Notes: generated by a model from the sequence alone, not told the origin. Positions 10,000 to 20,614 are shown, counted from the stretch's first letter. The stretch: DNA of 64,000 nt from Chlorops oryzae (GCA_020466095.1 CM035808.1:54522073-54586072), one strand, 5' to 3'. Numbers and translations: made by a program.

Positions 10000-10973
10000 A
10001 TGGCGAATATCGAAAACGAGGAAATAGAGATATCACTAATCGATATAGTGGCCACCGAAACATCGGATGCAACGCCATGCTTTGACAATGCCAGGTACAA
10101 GCGTGTACGAAAACCGAGGGCTAAGGTAGAAGGGGAGTGGCACGATGAGGATATTGTGAAATTAATAAAATTAGTTGAAGAGCGGCGTCCTTTATGGGAC
10201 AAAGGTTGTGGCGAATATAAACTTCCAAAAGAGTCGCTGTGGGAAGAAGTAAAAGACTCATTAGAAAAGTTTTCGGTGCCAGAATGTAAGGCCAAGTGGG
10301 GCAACTTACGTGTTACGTTTAACACGAATCTCGCCAAATTTCGAAGCACGAAATCGGGACAAGGCGCAGACGAAAAGAGGAGCATTAACTGGTGGTTTTT
10401 TAAACCGATGTTGTTTTTGGAGTCAACTGATGTCCGGCAGTCAACTCAATCAACATCTTCAATGGATCTGGTAAATGTTATTTCGCTACTTGATGTTACT
10501 TTTATTTAATTTGGGTACATTTGTAGCTTTCAGCAGATACGGATAATTCAATTTTGCACGAACTGGAAGCGGCAATTAATTCGAGATTGTCTCCGATAGC
10601 ACTGCCGGAACAACGCCGAAAACGCCAAAGGCCATGCGAGGCACTAACCTCCATCGAAAACTCGCCGAATTTTAAGTCCGTCGCAGCGAAAGCACTGGTT
10701 GCTATGACGCAACAGGGGAAGAAGGATAAATATGCGGCATTTGGGGAATATATTACAATTGAGCTGCAAAGCCTTCCGGAATTTCAGGCGGATTATTTGA
10801 AAAAGAAGCATGCACGCTATTTTTTTGATTTGATGGAAGAGGCTACGTCACTGGTGAGTAGATAAGTTGGCAAGGTATCACTTCATGGTTGTGTTAACCT
10901 TTTCGAATTAATACAGATTCCGATGTCCTTATCTTCTTCGAAGGATCCACTTGAAAATTTGGAAATTGCCTAA
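10000..10973 (+). CDS. MADF/BESS-type DNA-binding protein of Harbinger element
   Basis: Three exons join in phase 0 at canonical GT..AG sites: 10000-10470, 10527-10853 and 10917-10973 (introns 56 and 63 bp), giving 284 codons plus stop. Residues about 48-140 form a MADF/SANT-like domain: KLIKLVEERRPLWDKG, then CKAKWGNLRVTF, then NWWFFKPMLFL. The second exon ends in a BESS-like segment (YITIELQSLPEF to YFFDLM). In Harbinger elements this second protein helps the transposase enter the nucleus and bind the termini. There is no lesion, unlike the transposase next to it. A domesticated gene cannot be excluded from sequence alone. Confidence 0.75.
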
Positions 10974-11273
10974 AATTAATAAAAGTGCATAAAGCTGCAA
11001 CGAACGAAGAACTGTGAAGACTCAAAGTCAAGACTGTGAATTGAAAATCGTATTTTTTTTTAAATCAACATGAACTGTTTTTAATTTTTTTTTTTTTTAT
11101 ATACATATAAATATATATAGACCTATAATTAATAAAAGTGCATAAAGCTGCAACGAACGAAGAACTGTGAAGACTCAAAGTCAAGACTGTGAAGTGAAAA
11201 TCGTATTTTTTTTTAAATCAACATGAACTGTTTTTTATTTTATTTTATATACATATAAATATATATAGATATA
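10974..11273. repeat. Tandem duplication, ~153 bp x 2
   Basis: The sequence after the MADF-gene stop (AATTAATAAAAGTGCATAAA to the ATATATAG run) is repeated from 11127 with few changes. It lies in the probable 3' UTR and duplicates the AATAAA signal. Confidence 0.9.
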
Positions 11274-11575
11274 TCTATAAGATTTCAAGGTTTGTTTTAA
11301 TTAAAACTGAATTTAAACTGAAAATTTTATTTTCTTTTGTAAACCAATTTTTTTAAATTATTATATCTATAGTTATTTCTAGGCGCTTTTCAGTCGCTGC
11401 GACGCGGGTAGTGAACGAAAAACTAAGGTTTTTGATATACTGATAAAAGTCTTCGTATTGAAGACAGGTATAAACTTTACAGAAATGAAATTTAAAGAAA
11501 ATTAAATGGGGAGCATACGGGTCAAAAATGTGGTCGTGTGTAATGATTGTTTTCAGTCCCAGGTAAATTTTGAAT

Positions 11576-12623
11576 TTAAACACATTTATATTGCCACTCT
11601 ATCTCCCCTTCTTCTACAAAATAGGCTGCAAACTCATTTTGGACTTCTTTGGCGTCACATATTTCGGATGGATGTCTTTCTTTTTCCAGTGGAAACATCA
11701 TTGACTCTGATTGCGTTTCCTGCCTCCATGCGCCTGGAATGACTTCTCCAGCATCATTACACTGGTCAAAAGTTCCTGAAGGAGCATATAAGACTTTGTT
11801 TGTACTCATTAAATAATTATAAAGGGCACAGCATGCAAGCACTACTTTTTTTGACTTTTCGGGGTTTAAGTGTATTGGCTTCAACAATACGCGAAAGCGT
11901 GACGCCATTATGCCGAAAACATTTTCTACGATGCGCCTTGCTCGGCTTAAACGATAGTTATATACTCGTTTTACCATCGTCAGGCCGCGCTGGCTATACG
12001 GCTTCATTAAATTTGGTCGTAAAGCGAACGCATCATCGGCTACTAGTGTGTACGGCACTGGTAAATGTCGCCCTGGTAGAGGTTTTGGTGCTGGGAGACC
12101 CAATTTATTGCTGTCCATTGCTTGGGCGAAGGTACAGCGGTTGAATACACCACCATCGGAGAATTTTCCGTTACGACCGACGTCAACGTATAGTAACTTA
12201 TAGGAAGCATCCGCAATGGCCATCAGTACAATACTATGAGTACCTTTGTAGTTATAAAAAATGCTGCTGAATGTGGGGGAGCGACCATTACAACATGTTT
12301 CCCGTCAACCGCACCTACACAATTGGGGAATTGCCAAAATTTTTCGAAGTCCTGAGCAACTGCTTCCCAAGCCTCTGAAGTTTTTGGTGTCTAAATCAAA
12401 TATTCAACAAAAAATTTTATATGATATAGGAATGTTGTCTGATGAAAAATAGAATATCTAAATGCAGTCAAACCTGGAGGTAGTCACGCGCAAGTACTTT
12501 ATAAATCGCATCAAGAACTTCTGGTACGATTGTGGATATAGTACACCATGAAATGCGGAAAAGGTATTGCAAGGACCGAAAGTTTTCCCCAGTCGCTAAA
12601 TACCTTAACGTCAAAATGAGCCT
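11576..12623 (-). pseudogene. Harbinger transposase (DDE_Tnp_4), broken
   Basis: Two exons on the minus strand: 12623-12474, starting inside the protein with LRYLATGENFRSLQ, and 12390-11576, joined across an 83-bp GT..AG intron. The catalytic triad of the HARBI1 family is visible: Asp in GAVDGKH, Asp in KFSDGGVF, and Glu in RRIVENVFGI. The second exon has a one-base loss near 12263-12270 (between PPHS and SSIFYNYK), which shifts the frame. The N-terminus is missing because a mariner piece abuts at 12633. The protein would cut and join the element's termini; this copy cannot. Confidence 0.85.
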
Positions 12624-12632
12624 TTCATAAGT

Positions 12633-12814
12633 CGAAACTGAGGCCTATTTTGAGGCAAAACCGAAGGAGTACTACCAAAATGGTATCAAAAAATTGGAAG
12701 GTCGTTATAATCGTTGTATCGCTCTTGAAGGGAACTATGTTGAATAATAAAAACGAATTTTGACAAAAAAATGTGTTTTTCTTTGTTAGACCGGGGACTT
12801 ATCAGCCAACCTGT
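12633..12814 (+). mobile_element. Mariner 3'-end fragment
   Basis: The last 36 codons of a mariner transposase (EAYFEAKPKEYYQNGIKKLE up to GNYVE and stop) followed by its 3' UTR and the terminal repeat ending CAGCCAACCTGT, then TA. It is nearly identical to the corresponding end of the mariner at 41497, so it is the same family, here in plus orientation and truncated to 182 bp. The 5' break falls inside the Harbinger transposase gene. Confidence 0.9.
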
Positions 12815-12920
12815 TACTTTATTTTTGTATATTTCGGAGGAAAATGGTTTGAGTTATCAATTTAAGGTGGAAAAAAATGGTTTTGTTCGTTTAATTGATG
12901 GTTTCCACTTTAAATAATAT

Positions 12921-13060
12921 TTGGCAGTTCCTAGACGATCCTTGCGAGGTAGAGCAAACCGATCAAAGGAGGTACTCATTAAAATTTGTTGCATAATTAA
13001 AAGAAAATTCTTCAACCTTATAAAGAAGCTTCTTCAACCATGTAAGCAATTAGGGACGAT
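12921..13060 (+). repeat. Dispersed repeat shared with 26780-26915
   Basis: Translates to PRRSLRG..NRSKEV..ICCIIKR.FFNLIK, which is also found on the minus strand at 26915-26780. The DNA is alignable along about 130 bp. The conservation may be at the DNA level; no known domain is recognised. Confidence 0.6.
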
Positions 13061-13139
13061 AATGAATTCAAATCCTGGTTTTCTTACAAACTTGCCCGCT
13101 ACAATTTTACAGTGCGAGAAGTATTCTGTTTAGAGATTT

Positions 13140-14157
13140 AAAACTTTGATCGAGAAAAATAAGTTTTAGTTTAAAAAAATAACATTTATGAATATGAAAA
13201 GCATTTGTTCGTTTTTCACCATAGCCTTAGCCGCTATGGGGGCTAACCCTTAATCGAACCGATTCAACGAAACGTTTTCTCTCTCGTTCAACAGCTCGAT
13301 CTCCAGAGAAGACGGCGGAGTCGTTGATCGCTACCACTAAGACGCCATTCCGCTAATGTAAAAAAATCATAAGTCAGTGTGTTCGATCGATTTGGGCAAT
13401 CCGCGCGCGCTCGCTCCGTGATAAACAAATTCATAAATAAAACACAAATAAGGTATGACATACTGATTAAGCGCAAAGAAGGCATATATTTAGTGAACTA
13501 ATAGTGAAAAGAAATAAATAAAACCTTATTTTTAAGTATAGATCGCGTCGCGCAACCGCCGACCAACGAAAAACCTAACAGCTATCCGACGTCTTCATCA
13601 TACGATCAGTATTTTCCCCAGAGAACCAAAAAAAACCCTTTACCGCGTTGTGCAACCGCCGGCAAATTAAAAAAAACCAGAGATTTCTCCTACGTCTCAT
13701 CAATGGTGTCCCTGACATTCACTTTTGGCAATTCCATGCCAGAAGCGTGGAATCAGCTCCGGTGGACGGCACCGATTAGCAAAGCGCGTGCAGCGTATTA
13801 TACTCTAGAAGCGTGGACAATTCCTTTCCATTCGGACTCAGTACTACACATTGGTAGTGTACCCGTTTGTCATTTGGCGTGAACGCTGGCTTTATGCAAA
13901 GCAAAATAGACAACAAATACAAAATAAAAGCCAGGCGACTCGCAGTCAAATTGTCGTTTCCTCGTGCCCTTCAGTTGAGAACGAAGAGAGGAAGTCGGCC
14001 GGCCAGCGAATTGTTTTCCTTTTTTGGTCTCTGAAAGTTTTTGCGGATCGGTTCTCTTTCTTTGTTTGCTCCTTTGTTGGTGCAATCTGGTTAGAATTTC
14101 TAACAAGAGTTTGTCCATACATCAACCGCCCTTGGTGCTCATGCGTGCAGATATATG
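13140..14157. other. No recognisable gene
   Basis: Contains several short open frames but no family I recognise. The pair CGCGTCGCGCAACCGCCG (about 13545) and CCGCGTTGTGCAACCGCCGG (about 13642) is a short diverged duplication. The style (AATAAA-type signals near 13515-13525, followed by CA-rich leader-like sequence) resembles an LTR and leader of an LTR element, but no matching second LTR is in the window. Confidence 0.3.
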
Positions 14158-14159
14158 TA

Positions 14160-14703
14160 CAGTAGAATCCGTTTATAATGAAATCCAAGGTAATTGACAA
14201 ACACGTCATACTAAGCGGACGTCATACAAAGCATTTTTGAAAAAAAACAAGCTTTTTCTAAGTTAATATGTGAGTACACTTATTTCTCAATTTTTTAAGA
14301 AATCTGTCATTTTTGTCTGCTTTGCTCTGCAGCATGTTTCGATGTTAATAGGCGGGCGGCGTAGAGAAGTGAGACGAACAATATTTCCTCCATTTGACTT
14401 CTCTACACCGCTCGCCTACTAACGTCAAAACATGCTGCATGAAAACATGCTCGTGAATAGCAGCTGAAACAAGACAGAGTTCCGAACGTCTTCTAGAGTC
14501 AACGAACATTGCCGAAGGTGTAAAGAATCATGTCAGTCACTATAAAAGGACAAAAATTATTAAAAATGGGTCATAATAAGCGACATGTCCATGAAAGCGA
14601 AGTCATTATATCCGACTGTGTTACAATGAATTCTATATGAAAACCAAACATCGTTGGGTAATAATGTCATAATGGGGCGAGTCATAATAAACGGATTCTA
14701 CTG
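14160..14703. mobile_element. Pogo/Tigger-type MITE
   Basis: 544 bp with terminal inverted repeats CAGTAGAATCCGTTTATAAT and its near-complement ending CGGATTCTACTG, flanked by TA on both sides (14158-14159, 14704-14705). CAGT-starting termini with TA target duplications are typical of the pogo branch of Tc1/mariner. No coding. The centre (14351-14421) is a hairpin with about 21-bp arms (GCGGGCGGCGTAGAGAAGT and complement). A partial relative lies at 26608-26770. Confidence 0.85.
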
Positions 14704-14705
14704 TA

Positions 14706-15140
14706 TATGCATACAACCATACTAATTGCGTAGGTCAGTTTCGCCATCGTGTACCGAAATTTGCCATCAATCGCGTTAAGCAGTAGCGAGCGCACATCGA
14801 ACATACACCGATCGATCGTGCATTCTCGAGACAAGGACAATAAAAATTACAAGGCATGTCTGTATGTCGGCTACGTTGTTTAGATGGTCTGTAACGTCCC
14901 TGTGCATATAGCCATAGAACATCACATTAATATATACTGCATTGCTTACTCTCTGCTTACAGTTTGTTCATGCCTTGTTATAATTAAAATTGGAAATTTG
15001 AAATTTTGGGAACAAATAAACGTACTCGAATCTGGAATTTATTGCGATTTTCTTTCACATTTTGAAACGATTTGATTTTCTTTCATTCAATTTGGGGTTG
15101 CAGAAGGCTTGCCAAGTGTTGTAAAAGTGAAAATCTATAT
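14706..15140. other. No recognisable gene
   Basis: AT-rich stretch between the pogo-type MITE and the monomers of the jockey-type element. A short open frame (14884-15075) has no recognised domain. Confidence 0.3.
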
Positions 15141-15144
15141 TTGA

Positions 15145-15410
15145 AGTGCGCTACCGCCTGCATTGACCGAGAATTTGTTCAACTTCGACTCTAACGGATT
15201 CGATACAATTAAATCTATTGCGAATAGTACCTTCTTAATTTCAAGTGCGCTACGACAGGCATTGACCGAAAATTTGTTCAACATCGACTTTTACGGAGTC
15301 GATTAAATTAAGTCGATTACGAAAAGTAAATTCTTAATTTTCAAGTAAGCTACGACCGGCAGTGGTGGCCGCGATACAATTCAACGAGATTAAAAAAATC
15401 TCGATTTCAC
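15145..15410 (+). promoter_or_regulatory. 100-bp 5' monomers, putative LINE promoter
   Basis: Two full repeats starting at 15145 and 15244 and a third, partial one at 15344, each opening with AGTGCGCTACG or a variant and containing GCATTGACCGA.AATTTGTT. Repeats placed upstream of ORF1 at this spacing resemble the promoter monomers of some non-LTR elements. Promoter function is inferred from position only. Confidence 0.5.
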
Positions 15411-15848
15411 AATAATTTTCTGCGATCATCGTGGCTCGTTCATCAGTCAAGTTCAAGCGCTCGATTCGGTCGGACGCGCTTGTACTTTGATCCATAGTTT
15501 TCGTAAAAAAAATAAAAACAAACAAAAAACAAACAAACAAAAACATAGCATAAAACAAACACAATATTAAACATTATTAAATAAAAAAAATTAAATCAAC
15601 CGAATTAAATCAAAATTAAATTTATAATAATAAAAATAAGTAAAAAAATATCAAATAAAAAATTAGAGACAGTGACTCTTCTAGTGCGCGAAAAGTGCAT
15701 GTGAAAAAAAAACAAAAAAAAAGAGAAAGAAGAAAAAAAAATTGAAAATAAAATAAGTGTTCAACGTTCGCCGCCGTGCGGCCAACGTCGCTCGCACAGT
15801 GTTACCGAATCGTTCCAACAACAAAATGCTCTGCTGAGCCTTCACTCA

Positions 15849-17066
15849 GTGACTTCAGGCAAGCTTTCCCGCACACCGCAGCAATCAATTGCAGTAAACG
15901 CACTACCCTTTTTGCCTACAAGCTCCAATACTCCCTGCTCGATCGCAGTAAGTACGCTAACTAATACTTTTTCTAGTCCTAAGTACACAGCTACAACGTC
16001 AACGGTTTCTGCTCTTATTGCGAGCCTCACCTCTTCAACAACAACAGCATCACTGCAAAACGAAGAAACAACCGACATACTAACAAACACTAAGTCAAAA
16101 AAAGGATACAGCAGACAAAGCGAAGCCAATATTGCTGCTCAAACCCCTGCTCAGGGCTCAGCCGTGCGCTCTACTCAAGTGAATGCTAGCGCCGCTGCCG
16201 CTGTAGCAATAAACGTTGGCATCCACGAAAAGCAAAAGGGGTCGGCAGTGCAGACAGGCATGGATCGCTACGTGAACATTAAGCGGAAATTGAGTCCCCA
16301 AAAAATGCAAGGACAGAAGGCTCTAAAAGTATTGAAACCCAATGCATCAACGAGTACTGCTACTAGCCCAAGCCAAAATAGATTTGCGCTGCTTGCTAGC
16401 AAAGATGATATCGAATTATCTACACCACACCCCATCAAAAAAATTAAGCCTCCCCCAATCTACTTGCGTGAGGAATGTTTCAACGCTCTAGTAGCAACTA
16501 TCGCTCGTTCTATTGGCAGTTACAACTTTCACGTTGTTTCCATTAAAAGGGGTAACGTGAAAGAAACTAAAATACAAATTAATACGGAAACCCACTATCG
16601 TACCCTGGTGAATCACTTTGATGCACTCAAAAAAAGCTACTATACCTACCAGCTTAAAGCAAGCAAAGGTTTAGTGGTAGTAATAAAAGGCAGCGAGCCC
16701 TCAGTTGACCCAGCAGAGATCAAAGGCGCTCTGCAAGCTGCAGGTTTTCCAACGAAAACTGTTTTTAATACTAAAAATAAGCAAAATATTCCGCAACCCC
16801 TATATCGCATTGAGCTTGATCCTTCAGCTAACTCCCAAAAACTAAGAAAGAACGAGGTCCACCCAATATACAATGTGAAATTTTTGCTACACCGCAAAAT
16901 TACGGTCGAAGAGCCTCATAAGCGGAAAGGACCGGTTCAATGCTCTAATTGCCAAGAATTTGCTCACACGCATAACTATTGCACTTTGCACCCCGTGTGC
17001 GCTACATGTGGAGATCGGCATTCTTCGTACTCTTGTCAAGTTGATCAAGACAACCCTGATGTATGA
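15849..17066 (+). CDS. Jockey-type ORF1 gag-like nucleic-acid-binding protein
   Basis: 405 codons. The N-terminal half is low-complexity, rich in Ser, Thr and Ala. Residues about 215-350 match the conserved region before the zinc knuckles in jockey ORF1 (REECFNALVATI, then KGLVVVIKGSEP and ALQAAGFPTKTVFNTKN). The C-terminus has two CCHC-type knuckles (CSNCQEFAHTHNYC and CATCGDRHSSYSC). This protein coats the element's RNA. The frame is open, but its last few codons and stop lie at the deletion junction with ORF2, so the natural C-terminus may be lost. The ATG chosen is the first in frame. Confidence 0.85.
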   Translation: MTSGKLSRTPQQSIAVNALPFLPTSSNTPCSIAVSTLTNTFSSPKYTATTSTVSALIASLTSSTTTASLQNEETTDILTNTKSKKGYSRQSEANIAAQTPAQGSAVRSTQVNASAAAAVAINVGIHEKQKGSAVQTGMDRYVNIKRKLSPQKMQGQKALKVLKPNASTSTATSPSQNRFALLASKDDIELSTPHPIKKIKPPPIYLREECFNALVATIARSIGSYNFHVVSIKRGNVKETKIQINTETHYRTLVNHFDALKKSYYTYQLKASKGLVVVIKGSEPSVDPAEIKGALQAAGFPTKTVFNTKNKQNIPQPLYRIELDPSANSQKLRKNEVHPIYNVKFLLHRKITVEEPHKRKGPVQCSNCQEFAHTHNYCTLHPVCATCGDRHSSYSCQVDQDNPDV

Positions 17067-17109
17067 AAATGCAGCAACTGACACGTGAACTCACACGAAG
17101 AATGAGTTC

Positions 17110-17767
17110 CACATCTCAGCAGGCGTAACACAAGGCAGCGTCCTCGGGCCATTGTTATATTTGATATACACGGCTGACCTGCCTGTTTCCCCAGAGCTGT
17201 TTACATCTACATTTGCAGATGACACAGCAATTTTGTATACACACAGCGACCCTGCGGTCGCCTCTCGAGTTCTTAATAATCATCTTCATATTGTTGAAGA
17301 CTGGCTTGCGAACTGGAGAATAAAAGTCAATGAAAGCAAATGCACCCACATAACTTTCACGCTGCGTCACGATACATGCCCTCCAAATATGCTTACCAAC
17401 ACCCGTGTTCGACAGGCGAATGAAGTGAGATATCTAGGCATTCACTTAGATCGCCGACTCACATGGCGCAAGCATATTGAGGCCAAACGCACCGAAATGA
17501 AGCTGAGAGCCCAAAAACTGCACTTGCTACTCAACAGTAAGTCAAGATTGCGGCTCGAACACAAAGTGCTTTTTTATAACGCAACACTTAAGCCTATATG
17601 GACTTATGGCTCCCAGCTCTGGGGAAAAGTGAGTAATTCTATAACAGAAATTATACAACGCTCGCAGTCTTAAATCCTTTGGACTATCACTGGTGCTCCA
17701 TGGTTCATTAAGAACGAAAACATACACAAGGACCTATGTATCCCGATGGTCAAAAACGAACTTATTT
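17110..17767 (+). pseudogene. Jockey-type ORF2 fragment (RT motifs B-C onward)
   Basis: Starts abruptly inside the RT at SAGVTQGSVLGPLLYLIYTA (motif B), continues with the catalytic box FADDTAIL, then VRYLGIHLDRRLTW and KPIWTYGSQLWG. The endonuclease and the first half of the RT are deleted between about 17066 and 17110. A TAA after QRSQS (17671-17673) breaks the frame, which otherwise reads on as TITGAPWF to NELI, where BEL-1 is inserted. Confidence 0.85.
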
Positions 17768-18380
17768 TGTTAATATGAGGGGCAAGAGAATGAGATGACG
17801 TACCTGATATTCCGCTGCGGATTTTAGGGGATGTCGAGTACGTTGGATTATCGTTCGACGTTTACGCGACGCGGATTGTTTGATGTTTTTGGTGAAAATT
17901 TAAATTAGACGCCTTCTGGGCGGTGGTATAATAAAATGGATAGTTATTAATTTAAAAAAATAAAACAAATTTGTCTTCTTGGCGATGTGGATTTTTGATT
18001 TCACTTTCAGTTCAATTAAGTGCACTGTATTTTTGGTTTGATTTTTATTATTTTTTTTTTATAAATTCACCTTGAATTGGGGTTTGGTTCTTTTTTTTTG
18101 TTTCTCGTCTTTTAATTCTGTTTATGATTTTATTTTTAAGTATTTTGACGATTTGATTTTTTAAAATTATTTTTACGATTTGCTTTTTTAATTATTTGTA
18201 TGGAGGGTGATGGTGCGCGCACGAACATTTTTTGCGAGGTTACTTGTTCGACTGGTCACGATTGAAGGGCCAGAAGTCGCTCGAACTCGAACTTCGAAAT
18301 CGTACAAAAAAGAAAAGGAGTAGATTAGTTCGCCGCGCATTAAAGGTTCGGCTGCGTAGCTGCGACGGCGAACACGAACA
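17768..18380 (-). repeat. BEL-1 3' LTR
   Basis: 613 bp, direct repeat of 24941-25574, with TGTT and AACA ends. It is the downstream LTR because the genes run on the minus strand. Confidence 0.95.
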
Positions 18381-18418
18381 TACTGCCCGCCTTGGGCTAC
18401 GCAACCATAGTTCCCTGC

Positions 18419-19223
18419 TTACCTTTCCCTCTGCAGCAAGAACTCCTGGACCTCCCGCAGCGCCGCCCGCGCCCTCTCTCGATCGATGGCCCTTACCGGG
18501 TATCCGACATGACTTCCGCTCGATGATGAAAGCGTCGAGGGCGAACGGCGGAAGGGAGAAAGGGCGAAGCAGACTCGAGGTCCCTGTCGAGACAACGCCC
18601 CGCGAGCAGTTCCCCTGGTGAGGTGGCGATGACGCTCGGGCCCCGGCCCTGCACGACAGGAGGATGGTGACGGGCGATGGCGGTCTGAGCTCAGTGCTTG
18701 CTGTCGGGGAAGTGAGGCTGGCCGGCGTGGATGATTGCGCGAACGACGGCGTCGCTGTCCCCCTCGTTGAGCTCCGGCGGGCGATCGGCGGCGGGGGCTC
18801 TCCGGGCTGCGCTCTCGAGAACGGCGGCGTGCGGAGTGGGAGCGACGTCGGGAATGGCGCCGAGCAGATCGTGCCACATACGCATTGGGCTCTCGGGCCT
18901 CCCTAGGCTGCCACGGACCGGAGTCATCGGGCGATACGGACCGGGCCTGTTTTTTGGATGAGGGTGTGATGGCGCTCCCCACAGGCCTTGCAATTCTGTC
19001 GCACCGGACACTCTCTTCTCAAATGGCGCGATGACAGGCATGAGAAGCAGCATTTATTTTGCTGGACTGCGAGCAGACGCTTTGCCGTGGTCCATCGCCG
19101 AAAGCGCTGACAGCGGGCGAGCTCGTGATTGCGGCCACATACCACGCACTGCCGTCGGTGCTCCATGATGTATGTATGAAACGAATAAGAGATCTTCATG
19201 AGCGGACATATCGTGATATACAA
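18419..19223 (-). pseudogene. BEL-1 ORF3: zinc-knuckle protein after integrase, GC-rich
   Basis: After the integrase stop, the minus strand opens a frame with three gag-type zinc knuckles in BEL spacing: CVVCGRNHELARC, CCFSCLSSRHLRREC and CKACGERHHTL (19180-18970). Downstream the sequence becomes strongly GC-rich (about 18960-18430) and is open in two overlapping frames: one Arg/Ser-rich (to 18419), the other reading HDLLGAIPDVAP to IIHAGQPHFPDS. A frameshift between knuckles and tail is possible. Normal BEL elements carry these knuckles only in gag. This is a third ORF where an env gene would sit, but there is no signal peptide or membrane segment. Function unknown; BEL-2 has a counterpart. 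Confidence 0.6.
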
Positions 19224-19335
19224 AGAGAGAGGGAGGAGGGGGTGTTGCGATTGGATGACGAATTAGTCATAAAGCTTCGGAAAGGTCTACAGGAAGCAGG
19301 CAGAGTTTCGTGATAGGTCTTGTGACGACGCCGAA

Positions 19336-20610
19336 CTATGTCTTGACCTCGACGATGCGCACGAGGCCATCATCTCCAGGATGCACTTGAATGACTCTCC
19401 CCTTTCTCAATTCAAACGGGGGCAATTGAGCGTCCATGACGACGACAAAATCGTCGACCTTCAAATTCGGTTGTGGTACCCTCCATTTATCCCTTTTGTG
19501 GAGGCTCAACAGATATTCTGACTTCCAACGTTGGGCGAAGCGATGATGAAGAATTTTCACCTTTTCCCATCTCGTAGTGAGCGGCAAGTCTGCTTGAGGT
19601 TCTTCGGGCCAGGCGGTGAGAGGGGCTCCTCGAAGGAAGTGACCGGGCGTCAATGCCAGCAGATCTGAAGGATCGTCGGACATCGGAGTGAGGGGACGCG
19701 AATTTAACACCCCCTCTATGCGGGCCAGCAGGGTGGCTAATTCCTCGAACGAGAACTTATGTGGTCCGGCAACTTTCACAAAATGAAGCTTGAAGCTCTT
19801 GACCGCCGCTTCCAATAGTCCACCCATGTGAGGCGCGTAGGGCGGGATCATATGCCATTCGAAGCCGTGCAGTGAATATTTCTGTTGAAGGTCGTCAGCA
19901 GCGTTCGAAAGAAAACTTGCGAATTCAATATCCAGAGCGTTTTTAGCACCAGTGAAATTTTGACCGTTGTCGGAAAAAACCCGTTTTGGCAGGCCTCGCC
20001 GTTCGACGAATCGATCGAACGCGGCTCGGGAAGACATCGTGGACAACTCCGAACAATTATGTGCACCGAGGTGCACCGCCTTGGTGGCGAAACACACGAA
20101 AACACTAACATAACCTTTTAGATATGGTGCGGTCTGAAGAGTAGAGGTCTTGATGTCGAATGGTCCGGCGAAATCGACGCCGGTATGCGTAAATGGTAGC
20201 GACAACGTCGATCTCTCAGCTGGTAGTGCGGCCATCATATGGGTTTTTAATCGTTGCTTATGGATCGTGCACGTATGACACCGGGTGATACAGCTCTTAA
20301 TTTTCCGTTTCAAACGTGCGATGTAGAAGTTTTGTCGAACCATGCGAAACATGAGTTGCGCACCGCCATGCAGGAGTGTTTTGTGGACGAAATCCAGATA
20401 AAGGCGGCAGAACGTTGACGCAGCCGGTATTATGATCGGATCTCTCTCATCGGGCGTAAGATCTGCATGTATCAATCGGCCATTGACGCGCAAAAGTCCA
20501 TCGTCATCGAGCATGGGGTTTAAGGGTAACAGTTCGCTCTTTTTCCCGAGAGGCTTTCCCTCGCTCAGGTCCTGATATTCGAGTGGATAGTGAAATGTTT
20601 GCGAAAACAA
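19336..20610 (-). CDS. BEL-1 integrase with DUF5641 C-terminus
   Basis: 424 codons. An HHCC zinc-binding head (His76, His81, Cys111, Cys114) precedes the catalytic core: Asp146 in THTGVDFAGPF, Asp214 in VFSDNGQNFTG, and Glu267 in GGLLEAAVKSFK. The C-terminus (SEYLLSLHKRDKW to VHPGDDGLVRIVEVKT) is the DUF5641 region found in BEL/Pao integrases. The domain inserts the cDNA into the chromosome. This part is intact, but it is normally the end of a longer pol, and its link to RT is lost through the deletion at about 20615. Confidence 0.9.
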   Translation of the reverse strand: MFSQTFHYPLEYQDLSEGKPLGKKSELLPLNPMLDDDGLLRVNGRLIHADLTPDERDPIIIPAASTFCRLYLDFVHKTLLHGGAQLMFRMVRQNFYIARLKRKIKSCITRCHTCTIHKQRLKTHMMAALPAERSTLSLPFTHTGVDFAGPFDIKTSTLQTAPYLKGYVSVFVCFATKAVHLGAHNCSELSTMSSRAAFDRFVERRGLPKRVFSDNGQNFTGAKNALDIEFASFLSNAADDLQQKYSLHGFEWHMIPPYAPHMGGLLEAAVKSFKLHFVKVAGPHKFSFEELATLLARIEGVLNSRPLTPMSDDPSDLLALTPGHFLRGAPLTAWPEEPQADLPLTTRWEKVKILHHRFAQRWKSEYLLSLHKRDKWRVPQPNLKVDDFVVVMDAQLPPFELRKGRVIQVHPGDDGLVRIVEVKT

Positions 20611-20614
20611 AATT

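Larger units (their letters stand above)
10000..12632. mobile_element. PIF/Harbinger element 1 (two convergent genes)
   Basis: Holds the two genes typical of PIF/Harbinger transposons: a DNA-binding MADF/Myb-like protein on plus (10000-10973) and a DDE transposase on minus (11576-12623). They point at each other across a 600-bp spacer with a tandem duplication. The right side is cut by a mariner fragment at 12633, removing the transposase start and the right terminus. The left terminus is not determined. The bounds given are those of recognisable content. Confidence 0.8.

Noticed and set aside
13288..13800. LTR and leader of a gypsy-type element
   Set aside because: Signals look LTR-like, but there is no matching second LTR, primer site or pol nearby.
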